Shown one piece after another: positions 28,829-38,287 of a DNA stretch of 64,000 bases. The position numbers were made by a program, and so were the translations under genes. The notes under the pieces were generated by a model, which ran no database searches, was not told where the DNA came from, and saw nothing but the letters and a program-made list of their open reading frames with translations. Numbering within the stretch: the stretch's first letter is position 1; every line of letters begins with the position of its first letter. The stretch covers positions 1 through 64,000 of the forward strand of contig JACPQD010000021.1 of the NCBI GenBank assembly GCA_016190665.1, written 5' to 3'. The stretch comes from Chloroflexota bacterium. Its GTDB lineage: Bacteria > Chloroflexota > Dehalococcoidia > JACPQD01.

Positions 28829-29989
28829 CTATCTGAAGGCGTCTAAGCCCAAAGCATCGCGGCCCAAGATCAGGCGGTGTATCTCGCTGGTGCCGCCGAA
28901 GATGGTCGGGCCCATGACATCTCGGAAGTGGCGCTCCACGGGGAACTCGTCGCAGTAGCCGTACGCGCCGTGGATCTTTATGGCGTTGGTGCTGGCCCGC
29001 AAGGCCGCTTCGGTGCTGAAAAGCTTGGCTATAGAGGCCTCTCGCTCACAGGGCAGGCCCTTGTCCTTCAGGTAGCCAAGTCTCAGGTAAAGCAGCCGCG
29101 AAGCCTCGGCGTCCACCAGCATATTGGCGATCATCTCCTGGACTAGCTGGAAAGAGCCGATGGGCTTGCCGAACTGGGACCGCTCTTTAGCGTACTTGGC
29201 ACTGGCGTCAGCGCAGGCTTGAATTATCCCGGTGCAAGCCGCTGAAAGGCTGTACCTGACGTTCGCTATTCCTGACACCGTGGTCTGGAAGCCGCGCCCT
29301 ACCTGGCCGATGACGTTGTCTTTCGGTACACGGACGTCCTGGAGCTTGACTTCGCATGTCGGGCAGGCGTGCAGTCCCGTCTTGCCTTCAATGTCCTTCA
29401 CGGAGAGGCCCGGCGTACCCTTTTCCACCAGAATGAGAGCCAGCCCCCTCAGTCCTTTGCTCTTGTCCGTTTGGCAGAGCACCATCAATATATCAGCCGA
29501 GCTCGCGTTGGTTATCCATGTCTTCGCGCCGCTGATAACCCACGAATCGCCGTCCAACTCCGCCTTGGTCTCTACGGAGAGGGCGTCGCTGCCCACGTTC
29601 GGCTCCACGGCGCAGACGCAGCCGGTGATCTCAGCCTTGGCCAGCCTGGGTAGGTACTTCTGTTTCTGCTCATCGGTGCCGAAGTAAACTAATGGCATCT
29701 GGACGAGGGCAACGTGGACAAGGTTGACGATAAGAGACAAGGAAAACCAGGCACCCCCGATCTCCTCACAGATGAGCCCGTGGGTCACCCAATCCATTCC
29801 GGCGCCCCCGTATTCCCGGGGCGCCGTAGTGGAGGTGAGCCCGAGGGCGGCCATCTTCTTGATGATCGCGGCGGGATACTTGTGCGCTCTCTCGTGCTCT
29901 CTGATCACCTCCGGAGTCAGCTCCCGCTGTATGAAATCACGGGTTACCTTGCGGACCATCTCCTGTTGCTTCGTCAGCTCGAAATCCAT
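28829..29989 (-). CDS. Acyl-CoA dehydrogenase
   Basis: MDFELTKQQEMVRKVTRDFIQRELTPEVIREHERAHKYP; GCVCAVEPNVGSDALSVETKAELDGDSWVISGAKTWITNA; IHGAYGYCDEFPVERHFRDVMGPTIFGGTSEIHRLILGR. Confidence 0.93.
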   Translation of the reverse strand: MDFELTKQQEMVRKVTRDFIQRELTPEVIREHERAHKYPAAIIKKMAALGLTSTTAPREYGGAGMDWVTHGLICEEIGGAWFSLSLIVNLVHVALVQMPLVYFGTDEQKQKYLPRLAKAEITGCVCAVEPNVGSDALSVETKAELDGDSWVISGAKTWITNASSADILMVLCQTDKSKGLRGLALILVEKGTPGLSVKDIEGKTGLHACPTCEVKLQDVRVPKDNVIGQVGRGFQTTVSGIANVRYSLSAACTGIIQACADASAKYAKERSQFGKPIGSFQLVQEMIANMLVDAEASRLLYLRLGYLKDKGLPCEREASIAKLFSTEAALRASTNAIKIHGAYGYCDEFPVERHFRDVMGPTIFGGTSEIHRLILGRDALGLDAFR

Positions 29990-30010
29990 TCCTCTCTCCT
30001 TGTAAAGATA

Positions 30011-30133
30011 GAACCACTGATTAACACGGATGGACTCGGATGACGTCTAGAGAACAGTCCTGAGTTCCTGTCTCAGCGATAAGACCTCAGTGTGCTGTCC
30101 CAATCTGGGTAAATTCGTGTCCATCCGTGGTTC
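30011..30133. repeat. Intergenic inverted repeat of the 'ACACGGATGGAC...GTCCATCCGTG' type
   Basis: gaaccactgattaacacggatggactcgg ... aattcgtgtccatccgtggttc. Confidence 0.65.
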
Positions 30134-30144
30134 CGCATCCGTCT

Positions 30145-31155
30145 CTACCCGTGGCTCCTGGCCTGCCTCAGCTTCTCGGTCAACGCCGGGACTATCTGAT
30201 GCAAGTCGCCGACCACAGCGTAATGCGCGACTTGAAATATCGCCGCCTCCGGATTGCTGTTGATGGCCACTATCACCTCTGAGCCCCTTATCCCGGCCAC
30301 GTGCTGCACGGCCCCGGATATGCCACAGGCGAGGTACAGTTTGGGCGACACCGTCTTCCCTGTCTGGCCGACCTGATGGGTACTGGAAATCCAGCCCGCG
30401 TCCACGACATCGCGGGAGGCGCCCAGCTCGGCGCCCAGCTCTCTGGCCAGGTCCTCCAGGACCTTGAATCTCTCGGGTGCGCCCACTCCACTGCCCCCAG
30501 CAACTATCAGCTCCGCCTCTTCCAGGTTGACGCTGTCCCTGGCTTCCTTCACCCTCGCAAGGACTCTTACTCGGAGGTCCTTGTCCTCCAGCCTTACGGG
30601 TATGGCAATGACCTCGCCCTCTCGGGCGGGGTCTGGCGCCAGCGGCTTCATCACACGGGGGCGCACCGTCGCTATTTGTGGTCTGTGCTCCGGAGTGACG
30701 ATGGTGGCGATGAGGTTGCCGCCGAAGGCGGGACGCGTCTGGACCAGCAGGCGTTGTTCCCTGTCGATGTCTAGGCCCGTGCAGTCCGCAGTCAAGCCTG
30801 TGTTTAGCCTCTGGGCGACCCTTGGCGCCAGGTCCCGGCCGAGATAGGTGGCGCCCACAATAAATATCTCGGGTTTTCGGTCCAGGACCTCTTTGGCTAC
30901 CACCCGGGCATAGGTGTCCGTCCGGTAGTGCTCTAGCTCAGGATGGTCGGCCAGGAATACCTTGTCGGCGCCATAGGCGATGAGCTTCCTACTCATCTCA
31001 CCCACGCCCGAACCGAGCAGGATGGCGGCCAGCGCCACGCCCAGGGCATCGGCCAGCTCCCTGCCCTTGCCCAGCAGCTCGAAAGTGACGCGACGCAGCT
31101 CGCCTTCCCGGTGCTCGGCAAGCACCCATACGCCCCTGTACTCCTGGATGCTCAT
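30145..31155 (-). CDS. etfA: Electron transfer flavoprotein, alpha subunit
   Basis: YRGVWVLAEHREGELRRVTFELLGKGRELAD; C-terminal SRDVVDAGWISSTHQVGQTGKTVSPKLYLACGISGAVQHVAGIRGSEVIVAINSNPEAAIF. Confidence 0.94.
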   Translation of the reverse strand: MSIQEYRGVWVLAEHREGELRRVTFELLGKGRELADALGVALAAILLGSGVGEMSRKLIAYGADKVFLADHPELEHYRTDTYARVVAKEVLDRKPEIFIVGATYLGRDLAPRVAQRLNTGLTADCTGLDIDREQRLLVQTRPAFGGNLIATIVTPEHRPQIATVRPRVMKPLAPDPAREGEVIAIPVRLEDKDLRVRVLARVKEARDSVNLEEAELIVAGGSGVGAPERFKVLEDLARELGAELGASRDVVDAGWISSTHQVGQTGKTVSPKLYLACGISGAVQHVAGIRGSEVIVAINSNPEAAIFQVAHYAVVGDLHQIVPALTEKLRQARSHG

Positions 31156-31189
31156 TGCTGGTAACCTCTACTGGATTCCATTGCTAACC

Positions 31190-31250
31190 ACGAACCACAC
31201 GAAATACACGAAATCCAAGACCTCTCGGTGTGGTTCGTGCATTTCGTGCT
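31190..31250. repeat. Intergenic inverted repeat of the 'CCACACGAAATACACGAAAT' type
   Basis: cgaaccacacgaaatacacgaaat ... gtgtggttcgtgcatttcgtg; related copies near 11104..11169 and 11249..11275. Confidence 0.7.
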
Positions 31251-31273
31251 TTGTCCCGTTCGTCCGACAGGCG

Positions 31274-32059
31274 CTACACAAAGTGCTTCTCTTCAAGTAT
31301 CGCCAGCAGCTTCTGAACGATTTCCTCCACCGGTCCCCGGACAAACTCGACGTTCCCTGCCGCGAGTTCCGGCGGACCGGCCCGTCGTATCCTGGTCGGC
31401 GACCCGCGCAGGCCGATCTTATTCCTGTCCGCATCGATATCTTCGGCGTGCCAGGTCTCGATTTCCTTCTCATAGGCGTTCATTATGTCAATCATGCTGG
31501 GCAAGCGAGGCACATTAAGGTCCTTGACGACCGTGAGCAGAGCGGGCATCTTCGTCTCCAGCAGCTCGTAGCCATCCTCCAGGGACCGTTTCACTCTGAG
31601 CGTGGCCCCGTCAACCTCAACCTCGCGCACGTAGGTGATCTGAGGCAGGTCAAGAAACTCGGCCAGCTCAGGGCCCACTTGGGCGGTGTCCCCGTCGATT
31701 GCCTGCCGTCCGCATAGAAGCAAATCGAAGGGAGCCAGCTTCTTGAGGGCGCTGCCCAGGGCGTAGGATGTTGCCGACGTGTCGGCGCCGGCAAAGGCCC
31801 TATCGGTCAGCAATATTGCCCGATCGGCGCCCATAGCTATGGCCTCTCGAAGGGCTTCCTCGGCCTGAGGTGGCCCCATGGATATCACCGCGACCGCGGC
31901 GCCATGCTTCTCCTTGAGACGCACTGCCTCCTCGATAGCGTTTTTGTCTTCGGGGTTAATTATGCTGGGAACGCCTTCGCGAATGAGGGAGCCTGTCTTC
32001 GGGTCTATGCGCACCTGCTGCGTATCTGGCACCTGTTTGATACACACGACAATGTTCAA
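31274..32059 (-). CDS. etfB: Electron transfer flavoprotein, beta subunit
   Basis: MNIVVCIKQVPDTQQVRIDPKTGSLIREGVPSIINPEDKNAIEEAVRLKE; LLLCGRQAIDGDTAQVGPELAEFL. Confidence 0.94.
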   Translation of the reverse strand: MNIVVCIKQVPDTQQVRIDPKTGSLIREGVPSIINPEDKNAIEEAVRLKEKHGAAVAVISMGPPQAEEALREAIAMGADRAILLTDRAFAGADTSATSYALGSALKKLAPFDLLLCGRQAIDGDTAQVGPELAEFLDLPQITYVREVEVDGATLRVKRSLEDGYELLETKMPALLTVVKDLNVPRLPSMIDIMNAYEKEIETWHAEDIDADRNKIGLRGSPTRIRRAGPPELAAGNVEFVRGPVEEIVQKLLAILEEKHFV

Positions 32060-32226
32060 ATCAACTCTCCTTCGCTGGCCATGCTATTCGCCGCGAAGAC
32101 GAAGCAGGTCATCGAACGGTTTCGGAGCCGTCTCTCTCGGACATGCCAATCTATGCTATGCCCTGTCGGTTTCTAAGTCAAGTTTGCCGACACGACCGGT
32201 TGACAGCCTCTCTCGGCGATGCTAAC

Positions 32227-33396
32227 ATGGCCGACATCGACAAGAGTCAGCGTCACCTTCAAGGAGGTTACTGTTCCATGGTACTTGGGCAGGGCAGGAT
32301 AACTGAGGAAGGGTTGGCCGAACTCAGAAGACGCCTCGGCATGTTCATACGCACCCGGCAGTTTAATACGGAGGCGACCCGGGACGCCATCCGGCATTTC
32401 GCCGATGGAATAGGGGATCCGAATCCGCTGTTTCGGGACGCGGAATACGCCCGGAAGACGCGCTGGGGCCACATTATCGCCCCGCCTTGCTTCCTCTATA
32501 GCGTCTACTCCTGCGCGGGAAGGGCTGGCGGCTTGCCTGGCGTTCACGGCCTTCACGGCGGCAACGACTGGGAGTTCTTCAGGGCCATAAACGTGGGCGA
32601 CCAGATCACCGCCCAGGACCAGTTCACCGATCTAGTGGAGAAAGAGAGTACCTATGCTCGCAGGACCGTGATCCAGTACAGCGTGGCCCACTACCGGAAC
32701 CAGAGCGGGGATATTATCGCCAAGACTACCGGCTGGCAGCTTAGAGCGGAGCGAAGGGCGGCGCAGGAGGGCGGCAAGTACAGGGAGCTGACTCCCTACA
32801 GGTACTCGGAGCAGGAGCTCCAGCATATCGAGGAGCAGGTGCTCTCCGAGGAGATAAGGGGGGCGCCGCCACGCTTCTGGGAGGACGTTCATGAGGGCGA
32901 TACGCTGGCCCCGGTAGTGAAGGGGCCCCTATCCCGAAACGACATGATGGCCTGGACCGTGGGATGGGGTGGGGCAAGCGGCATAGTCGCCCACGGCATT
33001 GCGCTACGCACCTTCCGCCGGCATCCTGCCTGGGGTTACCGGGACCCCGGCACGGGCACTATGGAGCCCATCCGTGAAGTGCATTACTCCTCTTCCCCGG
33101 CGGGGTCCATCGGGGTGCAAGTCGCCTATGACATAGGGGCGCAAAGGATCTCCTGGCTAGGCAATCTCATGACCCATTGGATAGGCGATGACGGCGTATT
33201 GAAGAAGCTCTATGCGGAGCTGAGGATCTTCAACATCCTGGGCGATACGACGTGGTGCAGGGGAAAGGTGGCCCGGAAATACGTGGAAAGCGGCGACCAC
33301 CTGGTCGACTGCGAGATTTGGGCGGAAAATCAACGAGGGCAAGTTACGAGTCCGGGGCGGGCGACGGTGGCCCTGCCTTCGAGGGCGGGGAGTTAG
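32227..33396 (+). CDS. MaoC-like / FAS1-type acyl dehydratase (two hot-dog regions)
   Basis: AIRHFADGIGDPNPLFRDAEYARKTRWGHIIAPPCFLYS; later ARKYVESGDHLVDCEIWAENQRGQVTSPGRATVALPSR. Start uncertain (ATG 32227 or 32278). Confidence 0.82.
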   Translation: MADIDKSQRHLQGGYCSMVLGQGRITEEGLAELRRRLGMFIRTRQFNTEATRDAIRHFADGIGDPNPLFRDAEYARKTRWGHIIAPPCFLYSVYSCAGRAGGLPGVHGLHGGNDWEFFRAINVGDQITAQDQFTDLVEKESTYARRTVIQYSVAHYRNQSGDIIAKTTGWQLRAERRAAQEGGKYRELTPYRYSEQELQHIEEQVLSEEIRGAPPRFWEDVHEGDTLAPVVKGPLSRNDMMAWTVGWGGASGIVAHGIALRTFRRHPAWGYRDPGTGTMEPIREVHYSSSPAGSIGVQVAYDIGAQRISWLGNLMTHWIGDDGVLKKLYAELRIFNILGDTTWCRGKVARKYVESGDHLVDCEIWAENQRGQVTSPGRATVALPSRAGS

Positions 33397-33505
33397 AGAG
33401 GTCGCGCGACCTCGTCGGAGTCGCGACGCTGCCGTCGCTCAACATTCAGTAACATGGCGGTCAGTGTCGTCGCCGTTGTCGACGGTTAGAGAGTAAGGTG
33501 GAAAC

Positions 33506-34762
33506 ATCGAAGAAGCGACTTCCAGGAAAACCGGCGACAATGTTTCCTGCCTGGCGGGTCTGAAAATCCTTGATCTAACCCACCATATCGCTGGGCCTTA
33601 CTGCACGGCCCTTCTGGCCGGGTTCGGGGCTGAAGTCCTCAAGATCGAAAGGCCCTCCACTGGTGACCACGCCAGGGCCGTCGGCCCGTTCCCTGACGAT
33701 AGACCACATCCTGAGAAGAGCGGCCTCTTCCTGCACCTCAATGCGGGTAAGAGGAGCATCACTCTGAACCTCAAGACCGCCACAGGAAGGGATATCCTGA
33801 AAAGGCTGGCCCGAGAATACGATGTGGTGGTGGAGAGTTTCGCGCCCCGTGTGATGCCTGGCCTGGGGCTGTCCTACGAAACCCTCGCGGGCCTGAATCC
33901 GCGCCTGATAGTGACCTCCCTCTCTAATTTCGGGCAGGATGGTCCCTATCGTGACTGGAAGGCCCAGGATATCACTGAGTACGCCCTCGGCGGCCTGATG
34001 TACGTGATAGGCGACCCTGACCGAGAGCCCCTGAAGTCTGGGGGGTCACAGGCCCAATATCAGGCAGGCCTGGTGGCTGCCATCGGCACCATGGCGGCGC
34101 TCAACTGCCGGGATGTCAGCGGACTGGGACAGCACGTGGACATCTCCATCATGGAGAGCGTGTTGAATCTTGTGGCCCGCCTGATGACCATCTATTTTTA
34201 TGAGGGCGTGAACGGGCTCCGTAACGGCAGCCGCTACATGCGGCGCAGCGATAGTTGCCATACTCGGAACCACCCCACGGGGATCTATCCATGCAAGGAT
34301 GGCTACATCGGTCTCGCCGCCCAAACCCAGGCTCAGTGGGAATCCCTCTGTGTCATGATGGAGCGGGCCGACCTCTTGACGGACGAACGGTTCAAAGATG
34401 CTTCTTCTCGTGGCGTTCACGCCGATGAAGTGGACGCCATCATCGCCGACTGGCTCAAGGATAAGTCGCCAGGGGATGCCTTCGAACTCGGCGGTTCCTG
34501 CCGGGTGCCCTTCGGTATAGTGAATTCGATTGCCGACTTGTTCGACGACGCGCAGTTGCGCGAGAGAGCGTATTTCCAGGAGGTCGAGCATGCCGTTGCC
34601 GGGAAGCTTAGGTATCCAGGCGCTCCTTTTCGCATGGCAGAAAGCGCCTGGCGCCCGGGCCGGGCGCCTCTGCTCGGCGAGCACAACGAGGAGACCTTCT
34701 GCCAGCGCCTGGGGTACAGCCGGCAAGATCTGGTGCGTCTGCGGCAGGCAGGCATAATCTAG
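33506..34762 (+). CDS. CaiB/BaiF CoA-transferase family protein (no canonical start codon in frame)
   Basis: GLKILDLTHHIAGPYCTALLAGFGAEVLKIERPSTGDHAR continues in frame into ORF 33824..34762. The in-frame upstream stop TAA is at 33494 and there is no ATG/GTG/TTG before 33824; ATC at 33506 follows aaggtgg. Confidence 0.8.
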   Translation: MEEATSRKTGDNVSCLAGLKILDLTHHIAGPYCTALLAGFGAEVLKIERPSTGDHARAVGPFPDDRPHPEKSGLFLHLNAGKRSITLNLKTATGRDILKRLAREYDVVVESFAPRVMPGLGLSYETLAGLNPRLIVTSLSNFGQDGPYRDWKAQDITEYALGGLMYVIGDPDREPLKSGGSQAQYQAGLVAAIGTMAALNCRDVSGLGQHVDISIMESVLNLVARLMTIYFYEGVNGLRNGSRYMRRSDSCHTRNHPTGIYPCKDGYIGLAAQTQAQWESLCVMMERADLLTDERFKDASSRGVHADEVDAIIADWLKDKSPGDAFELGGSCRVPFGIVNSIADLFDDAQLRERAYFQEVEHAVAGKLRYPGAPFRMAESAWRPGRAPLLGEHNEETFCQRLGYSRQDLVRLRQAGII

Positions 34763-34765
34763 GAC

Positions 34766-36013
34766 ATGGCTATGTTGGCACTTGAAGGACTCAGGGTTAT
34801 CGACCTGACGACGGTCTGGGCGGGGCCGCTGGGTACGCAGTTCCTGGGGGACCTGGGGGCGGAGGTCATCAAAGTGGAGTCCTGCGCCTACCCGGATATG
34901 CTGCGCGGCTTTGCCGCCCCGCCGTCGAAACCTGGAGAGCGTTTCTGGGATAGGGGTGGGTACTTCCACACTTTGAATCGCAACAAGTATGGCGTCACCC
35001 TGGACTTGCGGGATGACCTTGGAAAGCGCGCCTTCAGGGCGCTAGTAAGAATCGCCGACGTTGTCATCGAGAACTTCAGCCTTCGGGTAATGAGAAACCT
35101 GGGGTTGGACTACCTGGCGCTTCGGGCTGTCAAGCCGGACCTCATAATGGTCTCCATGCCAGGCTATGGCGCTTCTGGCCCGTATAAGGATTATCCCGCG
35201 TGGGGTGAGACTATCGACCCCACGTCCGGCCTGGCCAGCATCACCGGGTATTTGGATGGACCCCCAATGCGTTCCGGGGTGGCCTATGGCGATCCTATTG
35301 CCGGTGTGTACGCCGCGCTCGCCGTCCTTATGGCAGCCTATCAGCGGCGGCGGACGGGCGAGGGACAGTATGTGGACGTATCCCACCTCGAAGGGCTAAT
35401 CCGGCTTCTGGGAGAGGCCGTCATGGATTACTCAATGAACGGAAGGGTATGGGGAAGACTGGGCAACCGGCATCTCCTTATGGTGCCACACGGCTGCTAC
35501 CGCTGCCGAGGGGAGGATAGGTGGATCGCTATCGCCGTGGCTTCAGATCAAGAATGGTCTTCCTTCTGCGGCGCCATCGGACAGCCGGAATGGACCCGAG
35601 ACGCGCGGTTCGTCACCAGCGCCGGCCGCCTGGCGAACGAGGATGAGTTGGATCGGCTCATCGAGAGTTGGACACGGCAACGCGATCACCGCGAGGCGAC
35701 GCGCGTACTTCAGGAGGCTGGCGTTGCCGCCGGGGCCGTGCTCACCGCCGAGGATCTTTGCCACGACCCCCACATCGTGGCGCGTGGTATCGTGCAGCAG
35801 GTTGCCCATTGCGAGACCGGCCCGGGGCTGCTGCCCGGGACGACCATCAAGCTGTCGCGCACGCCGGGCGGCATACGGAAGGCGGCGCCGTGCTTGGGAG
35901 AAGATAACGAATATGTGCTGGGCGAGTTGGTGGGGATGTCAGCGGAAGATGTGGCTGAGCTAGCTGACCGTGGGGTTATTGGGACCGCGCCGCTGGACAC
36001 CGGAAGGACATGA
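34766..36013 (+). CDS. CaiB/BaiF CoA-transferase family protein
   Basis: LEGLRVIDLTTVWAGPLGTQFLGDLGAEVIKVES; NKYGVTLDLRDDLGKRAFRALVRIADVVIENFS. Confidence 0.92.
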   Translation: MAMLALEGLRVIDLTTVWAGPLGTQFLGDLGAEVIKVESCAYPDMLRGFAAPPSKPGERFWDRGGYFHTLNRNKYGVTLDLRDDLGKRAFRALVRIADVVIENFSLRVMRNLGLDYLALRAVKPDLIMVSMPGYGASGPYKDYPAWGETIDPTSGLASITGYLDGPPMRSGVAYGDPIAGVYAALAVLMAAYQRRRTGEGQYVDVSHLEGLIRLLGEAVMDYSMNGRVWGRLGNRHLLMVPHGCYRCRGEDRWIAIAVASDQEWSSFCGAIGQPEWTRDARFVTSAGRLANEDELDRLIESWTRQRDHREATRVLQEAGVAAGAVLTAEDLCHDPHIVARGIVQQVAHCETGPGLLPGTTIKLSRTPGGIRKAAPCLGEDNEYVLGELVGMSAEDVAELADRGVIGTAPLDTGRT

Positions 36014-36047
36014 TTGCCAGGCTTAGATTTCGTTGCAGGAGGCCAAA

Positions 36048-36818
36048 GTGTCTGTTGTTCTCTATGAAAAGAGGGGTAACGTTGCCTACGTTACTGTTAA
36101 CCGCCCGGAGGCGATGAATGCTCTAAGCCAGGAGGTGAAGGCGCGTCTCGCTGATGCCTGGGATGCGATCGAGAACGACCGCGATGTCTGGGCGGCGATT
36201 GTCACTGGCGCGGGAGACAAGGCATTCTCGGCTGGGGCAGACCTCAAGGAAATGGGGAAGCGCCTCCACGGGCCTGATTCGTGGGAGGTATGGAGGCCTT
36301 GAGGCCTCACGGGTGGGGTGGAGGTCTCCAAACCCCTCATCGCAGCAATAAACGGCTACTGCCTGGCTGGCGGCCAAGAGTTGGCCCTGGCCTGTGACAT
36401 CAGGATTGCCTCCGATACGGCGCATTTTGGCGCCCCGGAGGTGAAACGGGGCATACTTCATGGCTACGGGGCGTTGCGTCTGGTCCATGCTATCCCCATG
36501 GCCAGCGCCATGGAGATGCTGCTGACTGGGGAGATGATTGATGCGCAGGAGGCGCTACGCATAGGGCTGGTGAGCCGAGTTGTCCCCCAGGTTCAGTTGA
36601 TGTCGACGGCCGAGGCGATCGCCCAGCGCATCTGCGAGAACAGCGCGGTGGCGGTGCGCGCGATCAAGGACCTGGCCTATCGCGGACTGGGGATGCCCCT
36701 GGAACACGGACTGCGCTATTATGCTCACGTCAACCGGCTGGTGCACGCGTCCGAGGATGCCAGGGAGGGGCCGCGCGCCTTCACTGAGAAGCGGAAGGCG
36801 GACTTCAAAGGCCGGTGA
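36048..36818 (+). pseudogene. Enoyl-CoA hydratase (crotonase) interrupted by in-frame TGA at 36300..36302 (pseudogene or recoded)
   Basis: VSVVLYEKRGNVAYVTVNRPEAMNALSQ...GAGDKAFSAGADLKEMGKRLHGPDSWEVWRP-TGA-GLTGGVEVSKPLIAAINGYCLAGGQELALACDIRIAS; both halves are in the same frame. AGGAGG RBS before the GTG at 36048. Confidence 0.75.
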
Positions 36819-36857
36819 GGCTGGTCGACGATTTCAGGAAGCGGGGTGGGCGCAAAG

Positions 36858-36890
36858 AGACCGCAGCGGTCTCCGAGACCGCTGCGGTCT
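36858..36890. terminator. Bidirectional terminator made of two tandem near-identical hairpins
   Basis: AGACCGC-A-GCGGTCT-CCG-AGACCGC-T-GCGGTCT between convergent genes. Confidence 0.65.
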
Positions 36891-36942
36891 TGCCGACGAT
36901 CACCAGGTCGGCACTTCGGCTGGGAGTGGTTGGGCTCGTAGC

Positions 36943-38232
36943 CTACCAGATGGTACGGCCGCCCAGCCCCATCATACCCTGACCAGGGGCGAATCCCTGA
37001 CTGCCGGCGCCAGGGGAGTTCCAGTCGCCACGACCCCGTCCCATCATTCCGGGGCCAGGGGCGAATCCCTGAGTGCCAGCGCCAGGGGAGTTCCAGTTGC
37101 CACGGCCACGTCCCATCATGCCCGGGCCGGGCATGGCGCCAACGCCGCCGTCCCACTGGCCGCGCATGCCCAAGCCGCGCCCCGCACGACCGAATCCGGT
37201 CCGCTCCACCATCGCTTTGACCCGTTCGGCTATGCCCTGCAGTCGGGCATCGGCCTGCGCCTGGGTTATGCGGCCTTCCGCCACGAGCTTGGCCAGTTGG
37301 GCCTTGAAGTCGGCCACGATGGTGTCGATGAGCTTCTGCTCACTGACCCCTTTGGCCTGAGCGATCTGGGCCAGGGACTTCCCCGCCTTGAGCTCGGTCA
37401 AGATCTGGTCGCGCGTCATGCCCAGGAGCTGAGTTACGGCGTCAGAGAGAAACCCGAAGCCACCCCACGCGCCGTGCATGCCGCCGGCGCGGCCGAAGCC
37501 GGTGCGCTCCACCATTGCCTTGACGCGGTCAGCGATACCCTGCAATCGGGCATCGGCCTGGGCCTGGGTTATGCGGCCCTCCGCCACGAGTTTCGCCAGT
37601 TGGGCCTTGAAGTCGGCCACGATGGTGTCGATGAGCTTCTGCTCGCTGACGCCCTTGGCCTGAGCGATCTGGGCCAGGGACTTGCCCGCTTTCAGCTCAG
37701 TCAGGACCTGTTCGCGGGTCATGCCCAGGAGCCGCGTCACGGCGTCAGAGAGAAACCCGAAGCCACCCCACGCGCCGTGCATGCCGCCGGCGCGGCCGAA
37801 GCCGGTGCGCTCCACCATTGCCTTGACCCTGGCCTCAATATTCTGAAGGCGCGCATCCCTCTGGGCCGCAGTGATCTTGCCCTCGGTTACGAGCTTATTC
37901 AGTTGGGCCTTGAAGTCGGCAACGATGGTGTCGATGAGCTTCTGCTCGCTGATGCCCTTGGCCTGAGCGATCTGGGCCAGGGACTTGCCCGCCTTCAGTT
38001 CGGTCAGGACCTGGTCGCGGGTCATGCCCAGGAGCTGGAGCACAGCATCGGAAAGAAAGCCATGGCCGATTCCGCCCATACCGTGCTCCTCCACTCCTGT
38101 CGTGGACGGTGGAGCCGGCGCCCGATCGGCGGCCAGGACTGTTCCGGCCAGAAGCCCGATGACCGCCATCGCGATCAGGGCCACCCCTCCCACCTTGAAC
38201 CATTTCATCATAGTCCGTTCTCCTCTCTGCAT
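36943..38232 (-). CDS. Secreted helical-repeat protein with Met/Gly/Pro-rich C-terminus
   Basis: N-terminal hydrophobic signal; three repeats of LSDAVTRLLGMTREQVLTELKAGKSLAQIAQAKGVSEQKLIDTIVADFKAQLAKLVAEGRITQAQADARLQGI; C-terminal GPGMMGRGRG(N/D)WNSPGAG repeats. Confidence 0.82.
   Translation of the reverse strand: MQRGERTMMKWFKVGGVALIAMAVIGLLAGTVLAADRAPAPPSTTGVEEHGMGGIGHGFLSDAVLQLLGMTRDQVLTELKAGKSLAQIAQAKGISEQKLIDTIVADFKAQLNKLVTEGKITAAQRDARLQNIEARVKAMVERTGFGRAGGMHGAWGGFGFLSDAVTRLLGMTREQVLTELKAGKSLAQIAQAKGVSEQKLIDTIVADFKAQLAKLVAEGRITQAQADARLQGIADRVKAMVERTGFGRAGGMHGAWGGFGFLSDAVTQLLGMTRDQILTELKAGKSLAQIAQAKGVSEQKLIDTIVADFKAQLAKLVAEGRITQAQADARLQGIAERVKAMVERTGFGRAGRGLGMRGQWDGGVGAMPGPGMMGRGRGNWNSPGAGTQGFAPGPGMMGRGRGDWNSPGAGSQGFAPGQGMMGLGGRTIW
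37185..38090 (-). repeat. Tandem intragenic repeat, period about 303 bp, three units
   Basis: 'gctccacc' landmark recurs at about 37204, 37507 and 37810 with near-identical flanking DNA. Confidence 0.85.
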
Positions 38233-38287
38233 TTATGATTTATGTCGAATCGGCCAGCCGCGGTTCCGACCGATACGCTACGCTTGC

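Noticed and set aside
36048-36818. Calling the UGA-containing crotonase a selenoprotein
   Set aside because: No Sec crotonase precedent is known to me and the UGA is not beside a known redox motif; kept only as a question in the findings.
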